In this document: positions 53,840 to 63,031 of the stretch, one piece after another | How positions within the stretch are numbered: the stretch's first letter is position 1 | Layout: every line of letters starts with the position of its first letter | DNA from: Actinomycetales bacterium Actino_02 | Lineage (GTDB): Bacteria > Actinomycetota > Actinomycetes > Propionibacteriales > Propionibacteriaceae | DNA length: 64,000 nucleotides | Assembly (NCBI GenBank): GCA_001603275.1 | Contig: LUYM01000020.1 | Span: 211,668 to 275,667 of the forward strand | Direction of reading: 5' to 3' | Program-made: the position numbers and the translations under genes | The notes under the pieces: model-generated | Told to the model about the DNA's origin: nothing | The model's database searches: none | What the model saw: only the letters and a program-made list of their open reading frames with translations

Positions 53840-54929
53840 CCGGGCCGATCAGCGCCGGGATCTCGGCCACATCGTCGACCAGGTGGATCCCGGCGGCCAG
53901 CGGACGCCCCTGCGCCAGTGCGGTGAGCAGCGGCCAGGCCGGCACGGTCGTGGTCCAGTACTCGACGCCGACCAGGATCAGCGGCGGGATCGGGCCGGTG
54001 CTGGCGTAGTAGCGCGGCGTGACCGCCTGGAAGATCTCCTGGACGGTCCCGGCCGCGCCGGCCAGGCACACCAGCCCGGCCGAGGCGTGGCGCAGCAGGA
54101 CGTCCTCGCGGATCGCGTTGGAGAAGAGCTTGGCCGAGCCCCGGCAGAAGACATTGGGCGGCTCGTGGCCGTACAGCCAGGTCGGCACGCCGTAGCTGGG
54201 GCCGGTCAAGGCCTGTCCCTCGGTCACCGCGAGAGCCGACAGCGCCCACGGCTCGATGGCGTCGTGGAAGCTCGGCACTGCGGCCAGGGCGACGATGGCC
54301 GGCTCGAGGTCGACATCGGTCGGTAGCGCAGCGCCCAGGTTCACTGCCTCCATGGCGCCGGGGCCGCCACCGGTGAGCACCGGGTGGCCGTCGGCCACCA
54401 GCGCGCGACCCAGTTGGGCGGCGGCAGCGTAGCCGGCGCTGCCGCGCTCGAGAGCGTGTCCGCCCATCACTCCGACCGCACCGACCAGCGCCAGATCGTC
54501 CAGGGCTTCGGTGATGGCGTGGTCGTGCAGAGTCATGGCCAGCTCGCTGGTCAGGCTCCGCTGGGTGCCAACATGGCGCCACCAACGGTAGGTGCGGGCG
54601 TCCAGGGTGTAGCGGTAGCCGCGCTCCAGGCCGGCATACAGCTCGGCGGGCCGATACAGGCCGGTCCGGTACGGCTCGAAGGGGAGATCCGGCAAGTCCG
54701 GGAAGACCAAGGCTCCTCTGGCCTCGATAGCGGCCTCGACGCCGGGCCCGAAGGTGCAACCCAGGAATACCGCTCGGGTGACGTCGGCGTTCAGCAGGGC
54801 GTCCCCACGCTCGGTCAGATCGAGTGCTTGCAGGTAGCACCCGACCAGCGAGCCGCTGCTCAGCTGAGCGTCGAACTGGGCAAGAGTCTCGATCTCGGCC
54901 CCGTCTGTTGGCTGTGAGCCGTGCTCCAC
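53820..54929 (-). CDS. LOG-family Rossmann-fold protein
   Basis: Protein of 369 aa of the lysine-decarboxylase-like LOG superfamily. The N-terminal third (about 1-140) is extra to the short LOG enzymes. The Rossmann part has VGAVGVMGGHALERGS, then VLTGGGPGAMEAVNLGA. The second motif, normally PGGxGTxxE, reads AGAAGTVQE, keeping G, T and E but not the leading PGG. LOG enzymes release cytokinin-like bases or cleave nucleotide phosphoribosides; activity here is uncertain. GTG 54927-54929 has GGAGGAGC upstream on the minus strand. Confidence 0.78.
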   Translation of the reverse strand: MEHGSQPTDGAEIETLAQFDAQLSSGSLVGCYLQALDLTERGDALLNADVTRAVFLGCTFGPGVEAAIEARGALVFPDLPDLPFEPYRTGLYRPAELYAGLERGYRYTLDARTYRWWRHVGTQRSLTSELAMTLHDHAITEALDDLALVGAVGVMGGHALERGSAGYAAAAQLGRALVADGHPVLTGGGPGAMEAVNLGAALPTDVDLEPAIVALAAVPSFHDAIEPWALSALAVTEGQALTGPSYGVPTWLYGHEPPNVFCRGSAKLFSNAIREDVLLRHASAGLVCLAGAAGTVQEIFQAVTPRYYASTGPIPPLILVGVEYWTTTVPAWPLLTALAQGRPLAAGIHLVDDVAEIPALIGPVSPSAG

Positions 54930-54991
54930 CGCTCCTCCGATCAGCCGCCACCTGCCACTGTGTGCACACTATCCGGCCGGTCGGCGGACGC

Positions 54992-55045
54992 TAGGCTGCA
55001 ATGGTGCCTGTACAGCAAGGAGTCAGTGGCGGATGCGTCAGGTAG
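54992..55045 (+). promoter_or_regulatory. dxr promoter with overlapping leaderless-type uORF
   Basis: TAGGCT (54992-54997), then 6 nt, then GTG 55004, which opens a 13-codon frame MPVQQGVSGGCVR ending at 55045. It contains the dxr Shine-Dalgarno AAGGAG (55017-55022) and overlaps the dxr ATG out of frame. Confidence 0.4.
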
Positions 55046-56184
55046 TCATTCTGGGGAGCACCGGATCCATCGGGACGCAGGCGATCGAGGTTATCGCCGA
55101 GCGTCCGGAGCGGTTCGAGGTGGTCGGCCTGGCCGCGGGCGGCAGCTCGGCCGAGCTGCTGGTTGCGCAGGCCCGACAGCTGCATCCGGGTTGGGTTGCG
55201 GTCAGCGACCTCGAGGCGGCGAACTGGGTGGCTGCGCAGCTGCCGGGAGTTGAGGTGCTGGCTGGCCCCGATGCCGCCAGCGCCGGGGCCGCTCGCCCGT
55301 GCGACGTCGTGCTGAACGGGATCACCGGCGCAGCCGGGCTGGAGCCGACTCTGGCCACGCTGCGGGCCGGTACCACGCTGGCTCTGGCCAACAAGGAGTC
55401 GCTGGTGATCGGCGGACGCCTGGTCACCGATGCCGCCGCGCCCGGCCAGATCGTTGCGGTCGACTCCGAGCACTCGGCCTTCGCCCAAGCGCTGCGGGCC
55501 GGTCGGGCCAGCGAGGTCCGTCGGCTGATCCTCACCGCGTCCGGTGGTCCGTTCCGCGGCCGCAGCAAGGCTGAGCTGCGCGGAGTGACCCCGGCCCAGG
55601 CCATGGCCCACCCGACCTGGGCGATGGGACGCGTGGTCACGATCAACTCCTCCACACTGATGAACAAGGGCCTGGAGCTGCTGGAAGCCGGTCTGCTGTT
55701 CGGGGTGGATCTCGATGCGATCCAGGTGGTCGTCCACCCGCAGTCCATCGTCCATTCCATGGTCGAGTTCCATGACGGCTCCACCATCGCCCAATGCTCG
55801 CCGCCGGACATGAGGTTGCCGATCGCGCTCGGGCTGAGCTGGCCGGAGCGGCTCGCCGACGCCGCGCGGCCCTGTGACTGGACGTCGGCAACCAACTGGA
55901 CCTTCGAGCCGCTGGACAACGATGCCTTCCCCGCCGTCGAACTGGCCCGCCGGGCCGGTAAGGCCGGTGGCACCGTCCCGGCGGTCTACAACGCCGCCAA
56001 TGAGGTCTGTGTGGACGCCTTCTGCGCCGGCGATTTGGACTTCAGCGGCATAGTCGAGGTCGTGGCGGACGTCGTTGAGCAGCAGCTGCAGAACCCGGTC
56101 AGCGAGGAACTGAGCGTGTCCTCGGTGCTGGCCGCCGATGCCTGGGCCAGGGTCGCGGCCGCAGAGCGGATCAAGGAACGCTGA
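55033..56184 (+). CDS. dxr: 1-deoxy-D-xylulose 5-phosphate reductoisomerase
   Basis: DXR of 383 aa, the first committed enzyme of the MEP isoprenoid pathway, using NADPH and a divalent metal. The nucleotide motif GSTGSIGTQ is at residues 7-15. ANKESLVIGG, DSEHSAFAQ (metal and substrate residues), LTASGGPFRG and NKGLELLEAGLLFGV are all standard. It is followed by rseP with a 1-bp stop/start overlap and, further on, by ispG of the same pathway. The promoter region holds a short overlapping uORF. Confidence 0.97.
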   Translation: MRQVVILGSTGSIGTQAIEVIAERPERFEVVGLAAGGSSAELLVAQARQLHPGWVAVSDLEAANWVAAQLPGVEVLAGPDAASAGAARPCDVVLNGITGAAGLEPTLATLRAGTTLALANKESLVIGGRLVTDAAAPGQIVAVDSEHSAFAQALRAGRASEVRRLILTASGGPFRGRSKAELRGVTPAQAMAHPTWAMGRVVTINSSTLMNKGLELLEAGLLFGVDLDAIQVVVHPQSIVHSMVEFHDGSTIAQCSPPDMRLPIALGLSWPERLADAARPCDWTSATNWTFEPLDNDAFPAVELARRAGKAGGTVPAVYNAANEVCVDAFCAGDLDFSGIVEVVADVVEQQLQNPVSEELSVSSVLAADAWARVAAAERIKER

Positions 56185-57473
56185 TGGAGCTTCTGGCCAC
56201 AGTGGGCTTCGGGATCGGCTTCTTCGCGCTGATCATGGCCTCGGTTGCACTGCATGAGATCGGCCACATGGTGCCGGCCAAGCTCTTCGGAGTGCGGGTG
56301 CCGCAGTACTTCGTCGGCTTCGGTCCGCGGATCTGGTCGACCGTCCGCGGTGAAACCGAATATGGCCTGAAGTGGTTTCCGCTGGGCGGCTATGTCCAGC
56401 TGCTCGGCATGTACCCGCCGCGGCGCGACGGCAGCTTCCGGCGGACCCGGCTCTCGGAGTTCGCCGACGATGCTCGCGCATATGAGTGGACGCAGATCTC
56501 CGAGGAGGACGTCGCGAATCAGCGGCTGTTCTACCAGAAGAAGACCTGGCAGAAGCTGATCGTGATGGCCGGCGGCCCGACCATGAACCTGTTGATCGCC
56601 TTCGTGCTGATGTTCGCGGTCACTGCCGGCTACGGGGTGTACCGGCCGCAGACGACCATTGCCGCCGTCCAGGCGTGCGTGATCGCCGAGCCCGGCCGGA
56701 CCAGCTGCCTGCCCAGTGATCCGCCCTCGCCGGCTGCGTCCGCGGGGTTGAAGGTCGGCGATCAGGTCGTCGAGTTCAACGGGGTTGCGGTGACCTCCTA
56801 TGCGCAGCTCAGCTCGCTGATCCGGGCGAACTTGGACGGTTCGGCCCAGATCGTCGTTGAGCGCGACGGCCAGCGGGTGGCGCTGACTCCGGTGCACACC
56901 GTGCTCAACAGCGTCACCGACCAGCTGGATCCCAGCCGCAAGCTGCAGGCCGGATGGTTGGGCATCGGTCCGACGCAAACGCTGGTCAGGGGAGGCCCGG
57001 CCGACGTCGTCTCGGACATGTGGACGCTGACGCAGCAGAGTGTGGTCGCCCTGGTCCAGTTCCCGGTGAAGGTCTGGCATGTGGTGGCCGGGATGGTCAC
57101 CGGCCAGCCTCGAGACATCAGCGACCCGATCAGCATCCTGGGCGCCAGCCAGGTGGCCGGGCAGGTCGTGGCCTCCGGCCAGATCGATACCAGGGCCAAG
57201 GTGGCGAGTTTCGCCTCGCTGTTGGCATCGGTGAACCTGTTCTTGGCGCTGTTCAACTTCGTCCCGCTGCCGCCGCTGGACGGCGGCCACATCGCCGGGG
57301 CGTTGTACGAGGGTCTGCGCCGCGGGCTCGCCAAGCTGTTCCGCCGCCGTGACCCGGGCTACTTCGATACCGCCAAGCTGTTGCCGATCGCCTACGGTGT
57401 TGGCGGTCTGCTCTTGATCAGCGGGATCGCCCTGATCCTGGCCGACATCGTCAGCCCGGTCCGGCTGTTCTGA
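56184..57473 (+). CDS. rseP: Site-2 protease RseP/Rip1 (M50 metalloprotease)
   Basis: Intramembrane zinc protease of 429 aa that cleaves anti-sigma factors and other membrane substrates. Helix 1 carries HEIGH (H24, E25, H28). A PDZ domain lies at about 180-250 (AASAGLKVGDQVVEFNGVAV). The second metal motif is in FNFVPLPPLDGGH (D366), followed by a terminal helix. The dxr-rip-ispG order matches mycobacteria, where the enzyme is Rip1. It is translationally coupled to dxr. Confidence 0.94.
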   Translation: MELLATVGFGIGFFALIMASVALHEIGHMVPAKLFGVRVPQYFVGFGPRIWSTVRGETEYGLKWFPLGGYVQLLGMYPPRRDGSFRRTRLSEFADDARAYEWTQISEEDVANQRLFYQKKTWQKLIVMAGGPTMNLLIAFVLMFAVTAGYGVYRPQTTIAAVQACVIAEPGRTSCLPSDPPSPAASAGLKVGDQVVEFNGVAVTSYAQLSSLIRANLDGSAQIVVERDGQRVALTPVHTVLNSVTDQLDPSRKLQAGWLGIGPTQTLVRGGPADVVSDMWTLTQQSVVALVQFPVKVWHVVAGMVTGQPRDISDPISILGASQVAGQVVASGQIDTRAKVASFASLLASVNLFLALFNFVPLPPLDGGHIAGALYEGLRRGLAKLFRRRDPGYFDTAKLLPIAYGVGGLLLISGIALILADIVSPVRLF

Positions 57474-57531
57474 CGGCGCTGGCCTGTGTGCGTGGCGCCG
57501 CTGCGCGGCCGAACCGATTGAGTACTTTGGG

Positions 57532-57558
57532 GACCTAGGAGTGCAGCGCTCCCAGGTC
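57532..57558 (+). terminator. Hairpin between rseP and ispG
   Basis: GACCTAGGAG and CTCCCAGGTC pair over 10 bp (one mismatch) with a 7-nt loop. It separates rseP from an ispG promoter candidate, TAGGCT at 57574-57579. A weaker stem CGGCGC/GCGCCG follows the rseP stop at 57474-57500. Confidence 0.5.
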
Positions 57559-57627
57559 GCCAGGATCGTTGAGTAGGCTTACTGGCGGCCGGTCGATACC
57601 GGCTGATGCTGAACGAACGAGGAGTCG

Positions 57628-58776
57628 ATGACCGTCAGTCTTGGGATGCCCGCAGTACCGCCTCCGGTGTTGGCGCCGCGGCGTCCGACTCGCCAGATCC
57701 GGGTGGGCAAGGTCGCGGTGGGGGGCGGCGCGCCGATTTCGGTGCAGTCGATGACCACCACCAAGACCACCGACATCAATGCCACTTTGCAGCAGATCGC
57801 CGAGTTGACCGCGGCCGGCTGCGACATCGTCCGGGTGGCCGTGCCCAGCCAAGACGATGCCGACGTGCTGCCGATCATCGCCAAGAAGAGCCAGCTCCCG
57901 GTGATCGCCGATATCCACTTCCAGCCCAAGTACGTCTTCGCGGCCATCGAGGCCGGCTGCGCGGCCGTCCGGGTGAATCCGGGCAACATTCGCGCCTTTG
58001 ACGACCAGGTCAAGCAGATCGCCCAGGCCGCGACGGATGCCGGAGTCTCGATTCGAATCGGTGTGAACGCAGGCTCGCTGGACAAGCGGTTGCTGGCCAA
58101 GTACGGCGCCCCCACGCCGGAGGCGCTGGTCGAGTCGGCATTGTGGGAGGCGTCGCTGTTCGAGGAGCACGGCTTCCGCGATTTCAAGATCTCGGTGAAG
58201 CACCACGACCCGGTGGTGATGGTGCGGGCCTACGAGCAGCTCAGCGAGGCCTGCGACTACCCGCTGCACCTGGGCGTCACCGAAGCCGGCCCGGCTTTCC
58301 AGGGCACAATCAAGTCCTCGGTTGCGTTCGGCGCACTGCTGGCCAAGGGCATCGGCGACACCATTCGGGTCTCGCTGTCGGCCCCGCCGGTCGAAGAGGT
58401 GAAGGTCGGGATCAAGATCCTGGAGTCGCTCAACCTGCGGCCCCGAAAGCTCGAGATCGTCTCCTGCCCCTCCTGCGGACGGGCCCAGGTCGACGTGTAC
58501 ACGCTGGCCGACGAGGTGACCAAGGGCTTGGAGGGGATGACCGTCCCGCTGCGAGTGGCCGTGATGGGCTGTGTGGTGAACGGCCCGGGCGAGGCTCGCG
58601 AGGCTGACCTCGGAGTGGCCTCGGGTAACGGCAAGGGCCAGATCTTCGTCCGCGGTGAGGTGGTCAAGACCGTTCCCGAGTCCGACATCGTGGCCACCCT
58701 GATCGAGGAAGCCAATCGGCTGGCCGCCGAGTTGCCGGCCGGCGAGTCCGGCCCGGTGCAGGTCTCGGTCGGGTAG
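57628..58776 (+). CDS. ispG: 4-hydroxy-3-methylbut-2-enyl diphosphate synthase
   Basis: IspG (GcpE) of 382 aa, a [4Fe-4S] enzyme of the MEP pathway. The TIM-barrel part includes [33 protein letters not shown] and VRVNPGNIR. The iron-sulfur domain has CPSCGR and [11 protein letters not shown] 57628 has GAGGAG upstream (57619-57624). It may be transcribed separately from dxr-rseP because a hairpin and a -10 candidate precede it. Confidence 0.97.
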   Translation: MTVSLGMPAVPPPVLAPRRPTRQIRVGKVAVGGGAPISVQSMTTTKTTDINATLQQIAELTAAGCDIVRVAVPSQDDADVLPIIAKKSQLPVIADIHFQPKYVFAAIEAGCAAVRVNPGNIRAFDDQVKQIAQAATDAGVSIRIGVNAGSLDKRLLAKYGAPTPEALVESALWEASLFEEHGFRDFKISVKHHDPVVMVRAYEQLSEACDYPLHLGVTEAGPAFQGTIKSSVAFGALLAKGIGDTIRVSLSAPPVEEVKVGIKILESLNLRPRKLEIVSCPSCGRAQVDVYTLADEVTKGLEGMTVPLRVAVMGCVVNGPGEAREADLGVASGNGKGQIFVRGEVVKTVPESDIVATLIEEANRLAAELPAGESGPVQVSVG

Positions 58777-58779
58777 CAG

Positions 58780-59607
58780 GTGGAAGCTCGCATCCTCACT
58801 CCTGCTGACGAGGAGGCCGCTCGGACCGTGGTCAGCCAAGACCCGGTCCAGAACGTCTTCGTCGGCTCGCGAATTGATGCGGGCGTGCTCAGTCCTTCCG
58901 CTCCGGGACTGTTGTGGGGTTGGCCAGGAGCGCAGCCGGTCGCTCTGCTACACTGTGGGGCGAACCTGGCTCCGGTAGCTCACAATCTCGACCCGGTGCC
59001 TGCCTTCGTCGAGGCGGCCGGACGGCGCCGGACCAGCCAGTCGATCGTCGGCCCGTCCTGGTTGGTGATGCCGTTCTGGCGGGCGCTGGCGGCTCGGTGG
59101 GGGCGCAGTTACGACGCGGTCCGAGAGGTGCGGTCCCGGCAGCCGGTGATGGCGATCAGCGAGCCGCCCAAGGTGGCCCCCGAGCCGCGGTTGCGTCCGA
59201 TTCGTCCGGCGGAGTTCGGTTCCTACTTCCAGGCGTCGGTGGCCATGTACACCGAGGAGGTCGGCAGCGATCCGGGCACCGGAGCCGACTCCGGCTACCG
59301 CAGCTACTGCTGGTGGCTGGTGGAGCAGGGGCGCGCGTTCGGCATCGTCGAGGACGGACGAGTGCTGTTCAAGGCCGACATCGGCGCGACCAACGCCGAA
59401 GTGGCGCAGATTCAGGGCGTCTGGCTGCACCCGTCGCTGCGCGGCCAAGGCCTGTCCAGCGCAGCGATGGCCGCAGTTGTCGAGTACGTCCTCGCCGACT
59501 TCAGGGTGGCCAGCCTCTATGTGAACGACTTCAACGTGCGGGCAGTGCGCAGCTACCTGCGCACCGGCTTCGAACAGGTTGGTGAGTTCGCCACCATCTT
59601 GTACTAG
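58780..59607 (+). CDS. GNAT acetyltransferase with N-terminal DUF4081 domain
   Basis: Protein of 275 aa. The N-terminal half (about 1-120) is a DUF4081-type domain, and the C-terminal half (about 140-275) is a GNAT fold with the acetyl-CoA loop VWLHPSLRGQGLSSAAM and the end NVRAVRSYLRTGFEQVGEFATILY. It follows ispG by 3 bp; the same gene follows gcpE in mycobacteria. Substrate unknown. GTG 58780 was taken as start because it gives a complete N-terminal domain. Confidence 0.85.
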   Translation: MEARILTPADEEAARTVVSQDPVQNVFVGSRIDAGVLSPSAPGLLWGWPGAQPVALLHCGANLAPVAHNLDPVPAFVEAAGRRRTSQSIVGPSWLVMPFWRALAARWGRSYDAVREVRSRQPVMAISEPPKVAPEPRLRPIRPAEFGSYFQASVAMYTEEVGSDPGTGADSGYRSYCWWLVEQGRAFGIVEDGRVLFKADIGATNAEVAQIQGVWLHPSLRGQGLSSAAMAAVVEYVLADFRVASLYVNDFNVRAVRSYLRTGFEQVGEFATILY

Positions 59608-59614
59608 CCCCGAC

Positions 59615-60094
59615 TCAGCAGATGTCGGCCACCGGGGCGCCGGTCAGCGCGTGCAGCTGATCGGGCGACAGCGGAAAGACCGCATGAGGATGCCCGGCAG
59701 CTGCCCAGATCTGCTCAAAGCGGGACAGCTCGGCGTCGATCAGAACCACGACATCGCCGGTGTGGGCGACAGGACAGACCCCACCGATCGAGAAGCCGGT
59801 GTGGGCTTTCACGTAGCTGGCGTCCGCCCGGCCGATCGGGCCGACCAGCGCCGAGACCTTGGCTTCGTCCACTCGGCGGTCGCCGGCGGCCACCACGAGG
59901 ATGGCCGCGTCGTCGTGGATCCGGCGAAAGACGATGCTTTTGGCGATCTGGCCCAGCTCAACGCCGAGAGCGGCGGCGGCGTCGGCTGCGGTGCGACCGG
60001 TCACCGGAAGCATGACAATCGGCTCGGGGTGTCCGGCCGCGGCCAACCAGGCCACGACCCGTCGGGCGCCGTCCGGCAGTTCGAAAGTGGTCAC
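59615..60094 (-). CDS. YbaK/ProX-type aminoacyl-tRNA deacylase
   Basis: Small protein of 159 aa of the YbaK/ProX editing family, which hydrolyses mischarged tRNAs in trans. Family features are LGVELGQIAKSIVF with the conserved lysine, ILVVAAGDRRVDEAKVSALVG, and the loop SIGGVCPVAHTG. Tip residues that select the substrate cannot be read with confidence. GTG 60092-60094 gives a standard length; an ATG at 60145 would overlap the DUF1304 gene by 28 bp. It is convergent with the GNAT gene, with 7 bp between them. Confidence 0.85.
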   Translation of the reverse strand: MTTFELPDGARRVVAWLAAAGHPEPIVMLPVTGRTAADAAAALGVELGQIAKSIVFRRIHDDAAILVVAAGDRRVDEAKVSALVGPIGRADASYVKAHTGFSIGGVCPVAHTGDVVVLIDAELSRFEQIWAAAGHPHAVFPLSPDQLHALTGAPVADIC

Positions 60095-60117
60095 CGGCTC
60101 ATTGTGCCCGTCTGTGA

Positions 60118-60504
60118 TCAGGCGGCCAGACCAGCCGCCACACACAAGATGGCGAATAGGGGAGGCGCGGCCTGGAACAGGGCGACTCGGGCCAGCCGGG
60201 GTGCCGACAGCAACAAGACCAGGGCGGCGGCGACCATCGCGGCGGCAGCCGACAGGATCAACGTCGCCCCAACCGCGGTCTGCCCGAAGCTGAGCAGGAC
60301 CACCCCCAGGATGGACCCGATCGCCAGGAACAGATTGTGGAAGCCCTGAGTGAAGGCGAGCAGCTGAGTGCTCTGCGCTTCGGCCAGACTCAGACCGAAT
60401 GTTGACCGAGTGCGATCCTTGGTCCAGTTGAGGGACTGAACCGTGAAGACGTAGATCTGGATACTCGCCGCCAACAACGTCAGGATGACGCCAACGACGA
60501 GCAT
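60118..60504 (-). CDS. DUF1304 family membrane protein
   Basis: Membrane protein of 128 aa with four helices, matching DUF1304: LLAASIQIYVFTVQSLNW at the N-terminus, LLAFTQGFHNLFLAIGS in the middle and two C-terminal hydrophobic helices. No functional residues are known. ATG 60502-60504 has GGAGG on the minus strand. It probably shares a transcript with the downstream YbaK-like gene, and is divergent from proS. Confidence 0.82.
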   Translation of the reverse strand: MLVVGVILTLLAASIQIYVFTVQSLNWTKDRTRSTFGLSLAEAQSTQLLAFTQGFHNLFLAIGSILGVVLLSFGQTAVGATLILSAAAAMVAAALVLLLSAPRLARVALFQAAPPLFAILCVAAGLAA

Positions 60505-60610
60505 CAGTACCTCCGCATTGAGACCGCTAACCGAACCAATGTGTCCTAATCGGAGCGGAATTACAACCCATACTGAGGGGCCCGGGGAGATCCCGCCCAG
60601 CGGGCGGTGG

Positions 60611-60649
60611 CGAACCTCGGCGAGGTTCGGTCGCCGGGCTGGATAGGAT
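60611..60649 (+). promoter_or_regulatory. proS leaderless promoter with inverted repeat over the -35
   Basis: TAGGAT (60644-60649), then 6 nt, then GTG 60656. A perfect 8-bp inverted repeat CGAACCTC-GGC-GAGGTTCG (60611-60629) covers the -35 position, so a regulator could act here. Confidence 0.5.
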
Positions 60650-60655
60650 CATCCG

Positions 60656-62440
60656 GTGATCACGCGACTGTCCAAGCTCTTCGTGCGCACTCTGCGCGAC
60701 GACCCCGCCGATGCCGAGGTGCCCAGCCACCGCTGGCTGGTCCGGGCCGGCTACATCCGCCGGACTGCACCCGGCATCTACACCTGGCTGCCGCTGGGCC
60801 TGCGGGTGCTGCAGAAGGTGGAGCAGATCGTCCGCGAGGAGATGGACGCGATGGGCGCCCAGGAGGTTCGCTTCCCGGCGCTCCTGCCGCGCGAGCCCTA
60901 CGAGTCCACCAACCGCTGGACCGAGTACGGGCCGAACCTGTTCCGGCTGAAGGATCGCAAGGGCGGCGACTACCTGCTCGGTCCGACGCATGAGGAGATG
61001 TTCACGCTGCTGGTGAAGGACCTGTACTCCTCGTACAAGGACCTGCCGTTGTCGCTGTACCAGATCCAGACCAAGTACCGCGATGAGGCCCGGCCCCGAG
61101 CCGGCCTGCTGCGTGGCCGCGAGTTCGTGATGAAGGACTCCTACTCCTTCGACGTGGACGACGCCGGCCTGGCCGCCTCCTACCAAGCCCATCGGGACGC
61201 CTACATCCGGATCTTCGATCGCCTGGGCCTGGAGTACGTGATCGTCAAGGCCACCTCCGGTGCCATGGGTGGTTCGGCCTCGGAGGAGTTCCTCGCCGTG
61301 GCCGACACCGGCGAGGACACCTTCGTCCGTTCACCGGGTGGTTATGCAGCCAACGTGGAGGCTGTGCAGATCACTCCGCCGCCCGAGCAGGATGCCTCGG
61401 CGATTGCCCCGATTCAGGAGATCGACACCCCCGGCACCGGCACCATCGTCGAACTCGTCGACGCCGTGAACGCGAAGTTCCCGCGCGCGGATCGTCCCTG
61501 GGGCGCTGCCGACACTTTGAAGAACGTCGTGTTCAAGCTCACTTTCCCCGACGGGAAGTCCGAGCTCTTGGTCGTCGGCCTGCCCGGTGACCGCGACGTC
61601 GATCTCAAGCGTCTGGAGGCTGCGATCACCCCGGCCGAAGCGGTGGCTGTCGGCGAGGAGGACTTCGCCGCGAATCCGGGTCTGGTTAAGGGCTACATCG
61701 GGCCGGTCCGGCTGGAGAACGGCGCTGCGGTGCTGCAACTCGGGCTCAAGGGCGCGCTCAAGGTGCGCTATCTGACCGATCCCCGGGTCGTGGCCGGTAC
61801 CAGCTGGATCACCGGCGCGAACCGAGCCGATACCCACCAGCTGAATGTGGTGGCCGGTCGGGACTTCGTCAGTGACGGAGTGATCGACGTGGCCGAGGTG
61901 CGCGAAGGTGACCCGTCGCCGGACGGCTCCGGGCCGCTGAGCCTGGCCCGCGGCATCGAGATGGGCCACATCTTCCAGCTCGGCCGCAAATACGCCGAGG
62001 CGCTCGGCCTGAAGGTCCTGGACGAGAACGGCAAGCTGGTCACCGTCACCATGGGCTCCTATGGCGTCGGGGTCTCCCGTGCGGTGGCCGCGGTCGCGGA
62101 GAACTCCTGCGACGAGCGAGGCCTGGCCTGGCCGAAGGAGCTGGCGCCTTACGACGTCCAGGTGGTGGCGACCGGCAAGGGCGAAGAGTTGTTCGCCGCC
62201 GCCGAGAAGCTGGCCACCGAGCTGTCGCTTGCCGGGCTCGACGTCCTGTACGACGATCGCAAGGCCAGCCCTGGGGTGAAGTTCACCGATGCGGAGATCC
62301 TCGGCATGCCGCTGGCGCTGGTGGTGGGACGTGGCCTGGCCGATGGTCTGGTCGAGCTCCGGGTTCGGTCCACCGGCGAGCGGATCGAGCTCGCCGTGGC
62401 CGATGTCGTGGCTGCAGTGGTCGCGCGCGTCCGCGACTGA
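60656..62440 (+). CDS. proS: Prolyl-tRNA synthetase (bacterial type with INS domain)
   Basis: Class II synthetase of 594 aa. Motif 1 region with [33 protein letters not shown] (motif 2 loop), the N-terminal [17 protein letters not shown], the inserted editing domain (INS, about 230-390) that removes Ala from tRNA-Pro, motif 3 in [14 protein letters not shown], and the anticodon-binding domain (about 495-594) with [29 protein letters not shown] 60656 lies 6 nt after TAGGAT and lacks a ribosome-binding site. The free-standing YbaK-type gene next to it may add editing. Confidence 0.97.
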   Translation: MITRLSKLFVRTLRDDPADAEVPSHRWLVRAGYIRRTAPGIYTWLPLGLRVLQKVEQIVREEMDAMGAQEVRFPALLPREPYESTNRWTEYGPNLFRLKDRKGGDYLLGPTHEEMFTLLVKDLYSSYKDLPLSLYQIQTKYRDEARPRAGLLRGREFVMKDSYSFDVDDAGLAASYQAHRDAYIRIFDRLGLEYVIVKATSGAMGGSASEEFLAVADTGEDTFVRSPGGYAANVEAVQITPPPEQDASAIAPIQEIDTPGTGTIVELVDAVNAKFPRADRPWGAADTLKNVVFKLTFPDGKSELLVVGLPGDRDVDLKRLEAAITPAEAVAVGEEDFAANPGLVKGYIGPVRLENGAAVLQLGLKGALKVRYLTDPRVVAGTSWITGANRADTHQLNVVAGRDFVSDGVIDVAEVREGDPSPDGSGPLSLARGIEMGHIFQLGRKYAEALGLKVLDENGKLVTVTMGSYGVGVSRAVAAVAENSCDERGLAWPKELAPYDVQVVATGKGEELFAAAEKLATELSLAGLDVLYDDRKASPGVKFTDAEILGMPLALVVGRGLADGLVELRVRSTGERIELAVADVVAAVVARVRD

Positions 62441-62456
62441 TCCTGCGCTAGCGGGC

Positions 62457-62486
62457 ACCTCAGCGCCTTACACTGGGCGCTGAGGT
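62457..62486 (+). terminator. proS terminator hairpin with the rimP -10 in its loop
   Basis: ACCTCAGCGCC (62457-62467) and GGCGCTGAGGT (62476-62486) are perfect 11-bp arms. The 8-nt loop contains TACACT (62469-62474), a good -10 for the rimP-nusA operon. Confidence 0.6.
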
Positions 62487-62544
62487 GATTCACGCGCGCC
62501 GCCAGGCCGTGCACAACAGCATCGAACAATCGGATCGGGGAACA

Positions 62545-63030
62545 ATGGACAACGCTCAGGTGACCACTGTGGTGGAGCCGGTGGTGGAGAACCACGGCCT
62601 CGAAATCGATCGGATTGAAGTGGTGGCTGCCGGCAAGCGGGCGCTGGTGCGGATCTTCCTCGACGGTGACGGCCCCGAGGGTCATGGCCCGTCGTTGGAC
62701 CAGATCGCCGAGGCCACCAGGAGCATCTCGCAGGCGCTGGACGACGCCGACCTGACCAAGGGACGCCCCTACGTGCTGGAGGTGTCCTCGCGCGGGGTCG
62801 GCCGTCCGCTCACCGAACCGAAGCATTTCCGGCGCAATCTGGGTCGCCTGGTCGCACTGACCACCACCGACGGTGAGGTGGTCGGCCGAATCGCCGCCGT
62901 CACCGACGACGCGGTGGAACTCGACATCGATGGGGGCAGCCGGACCGTGGCGCTCGCTGCCATCAGTAAGGCGCTGGTCCAAGTGGAGTTGAACCGCCCG
63001 GGAAGCCAGCTGGACGAGGAGGAAGACTGA
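62545..63030 (+). CDS. rimP: Ribosome maturation factor RimP
   Basis: RimP of 161 aa, needed for 30S subunit maturation. It shows [19 protein letters not shown] at the start, [42 protein letters not shown], and a C-terminal SH3-like domain up to [14 protein letters not shown] 62545 has GGGGA upstream (62537-62541) and gives the normal start; the frame is open for 20 codons before it. nusA begins 1 bp after the stop, the standard rimP-nusA operon. Confidence 0.94.
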   Translation: MDNAQVTTVVEPVVENHGLEIDRIEVVAAGKRALVRIFLDGDGPEGHGPSLDQIAEATRSISQALDDADLTKGRPYVLEVSSRGVGRPLTEPKHFRRNLGRLVALTTTDGEVVGRIAAVTDDAVELDIDGGSRTVALAAISKALVQVELNRPGSQLDEEED

Positions 63031-63031
63031 G

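Noticed and set aside
62522..62537. TCGAAC before rimP as a possible LexA box
   Set aside because: Only the left half fits; the right half is GGATCG in place of GTTCGA.
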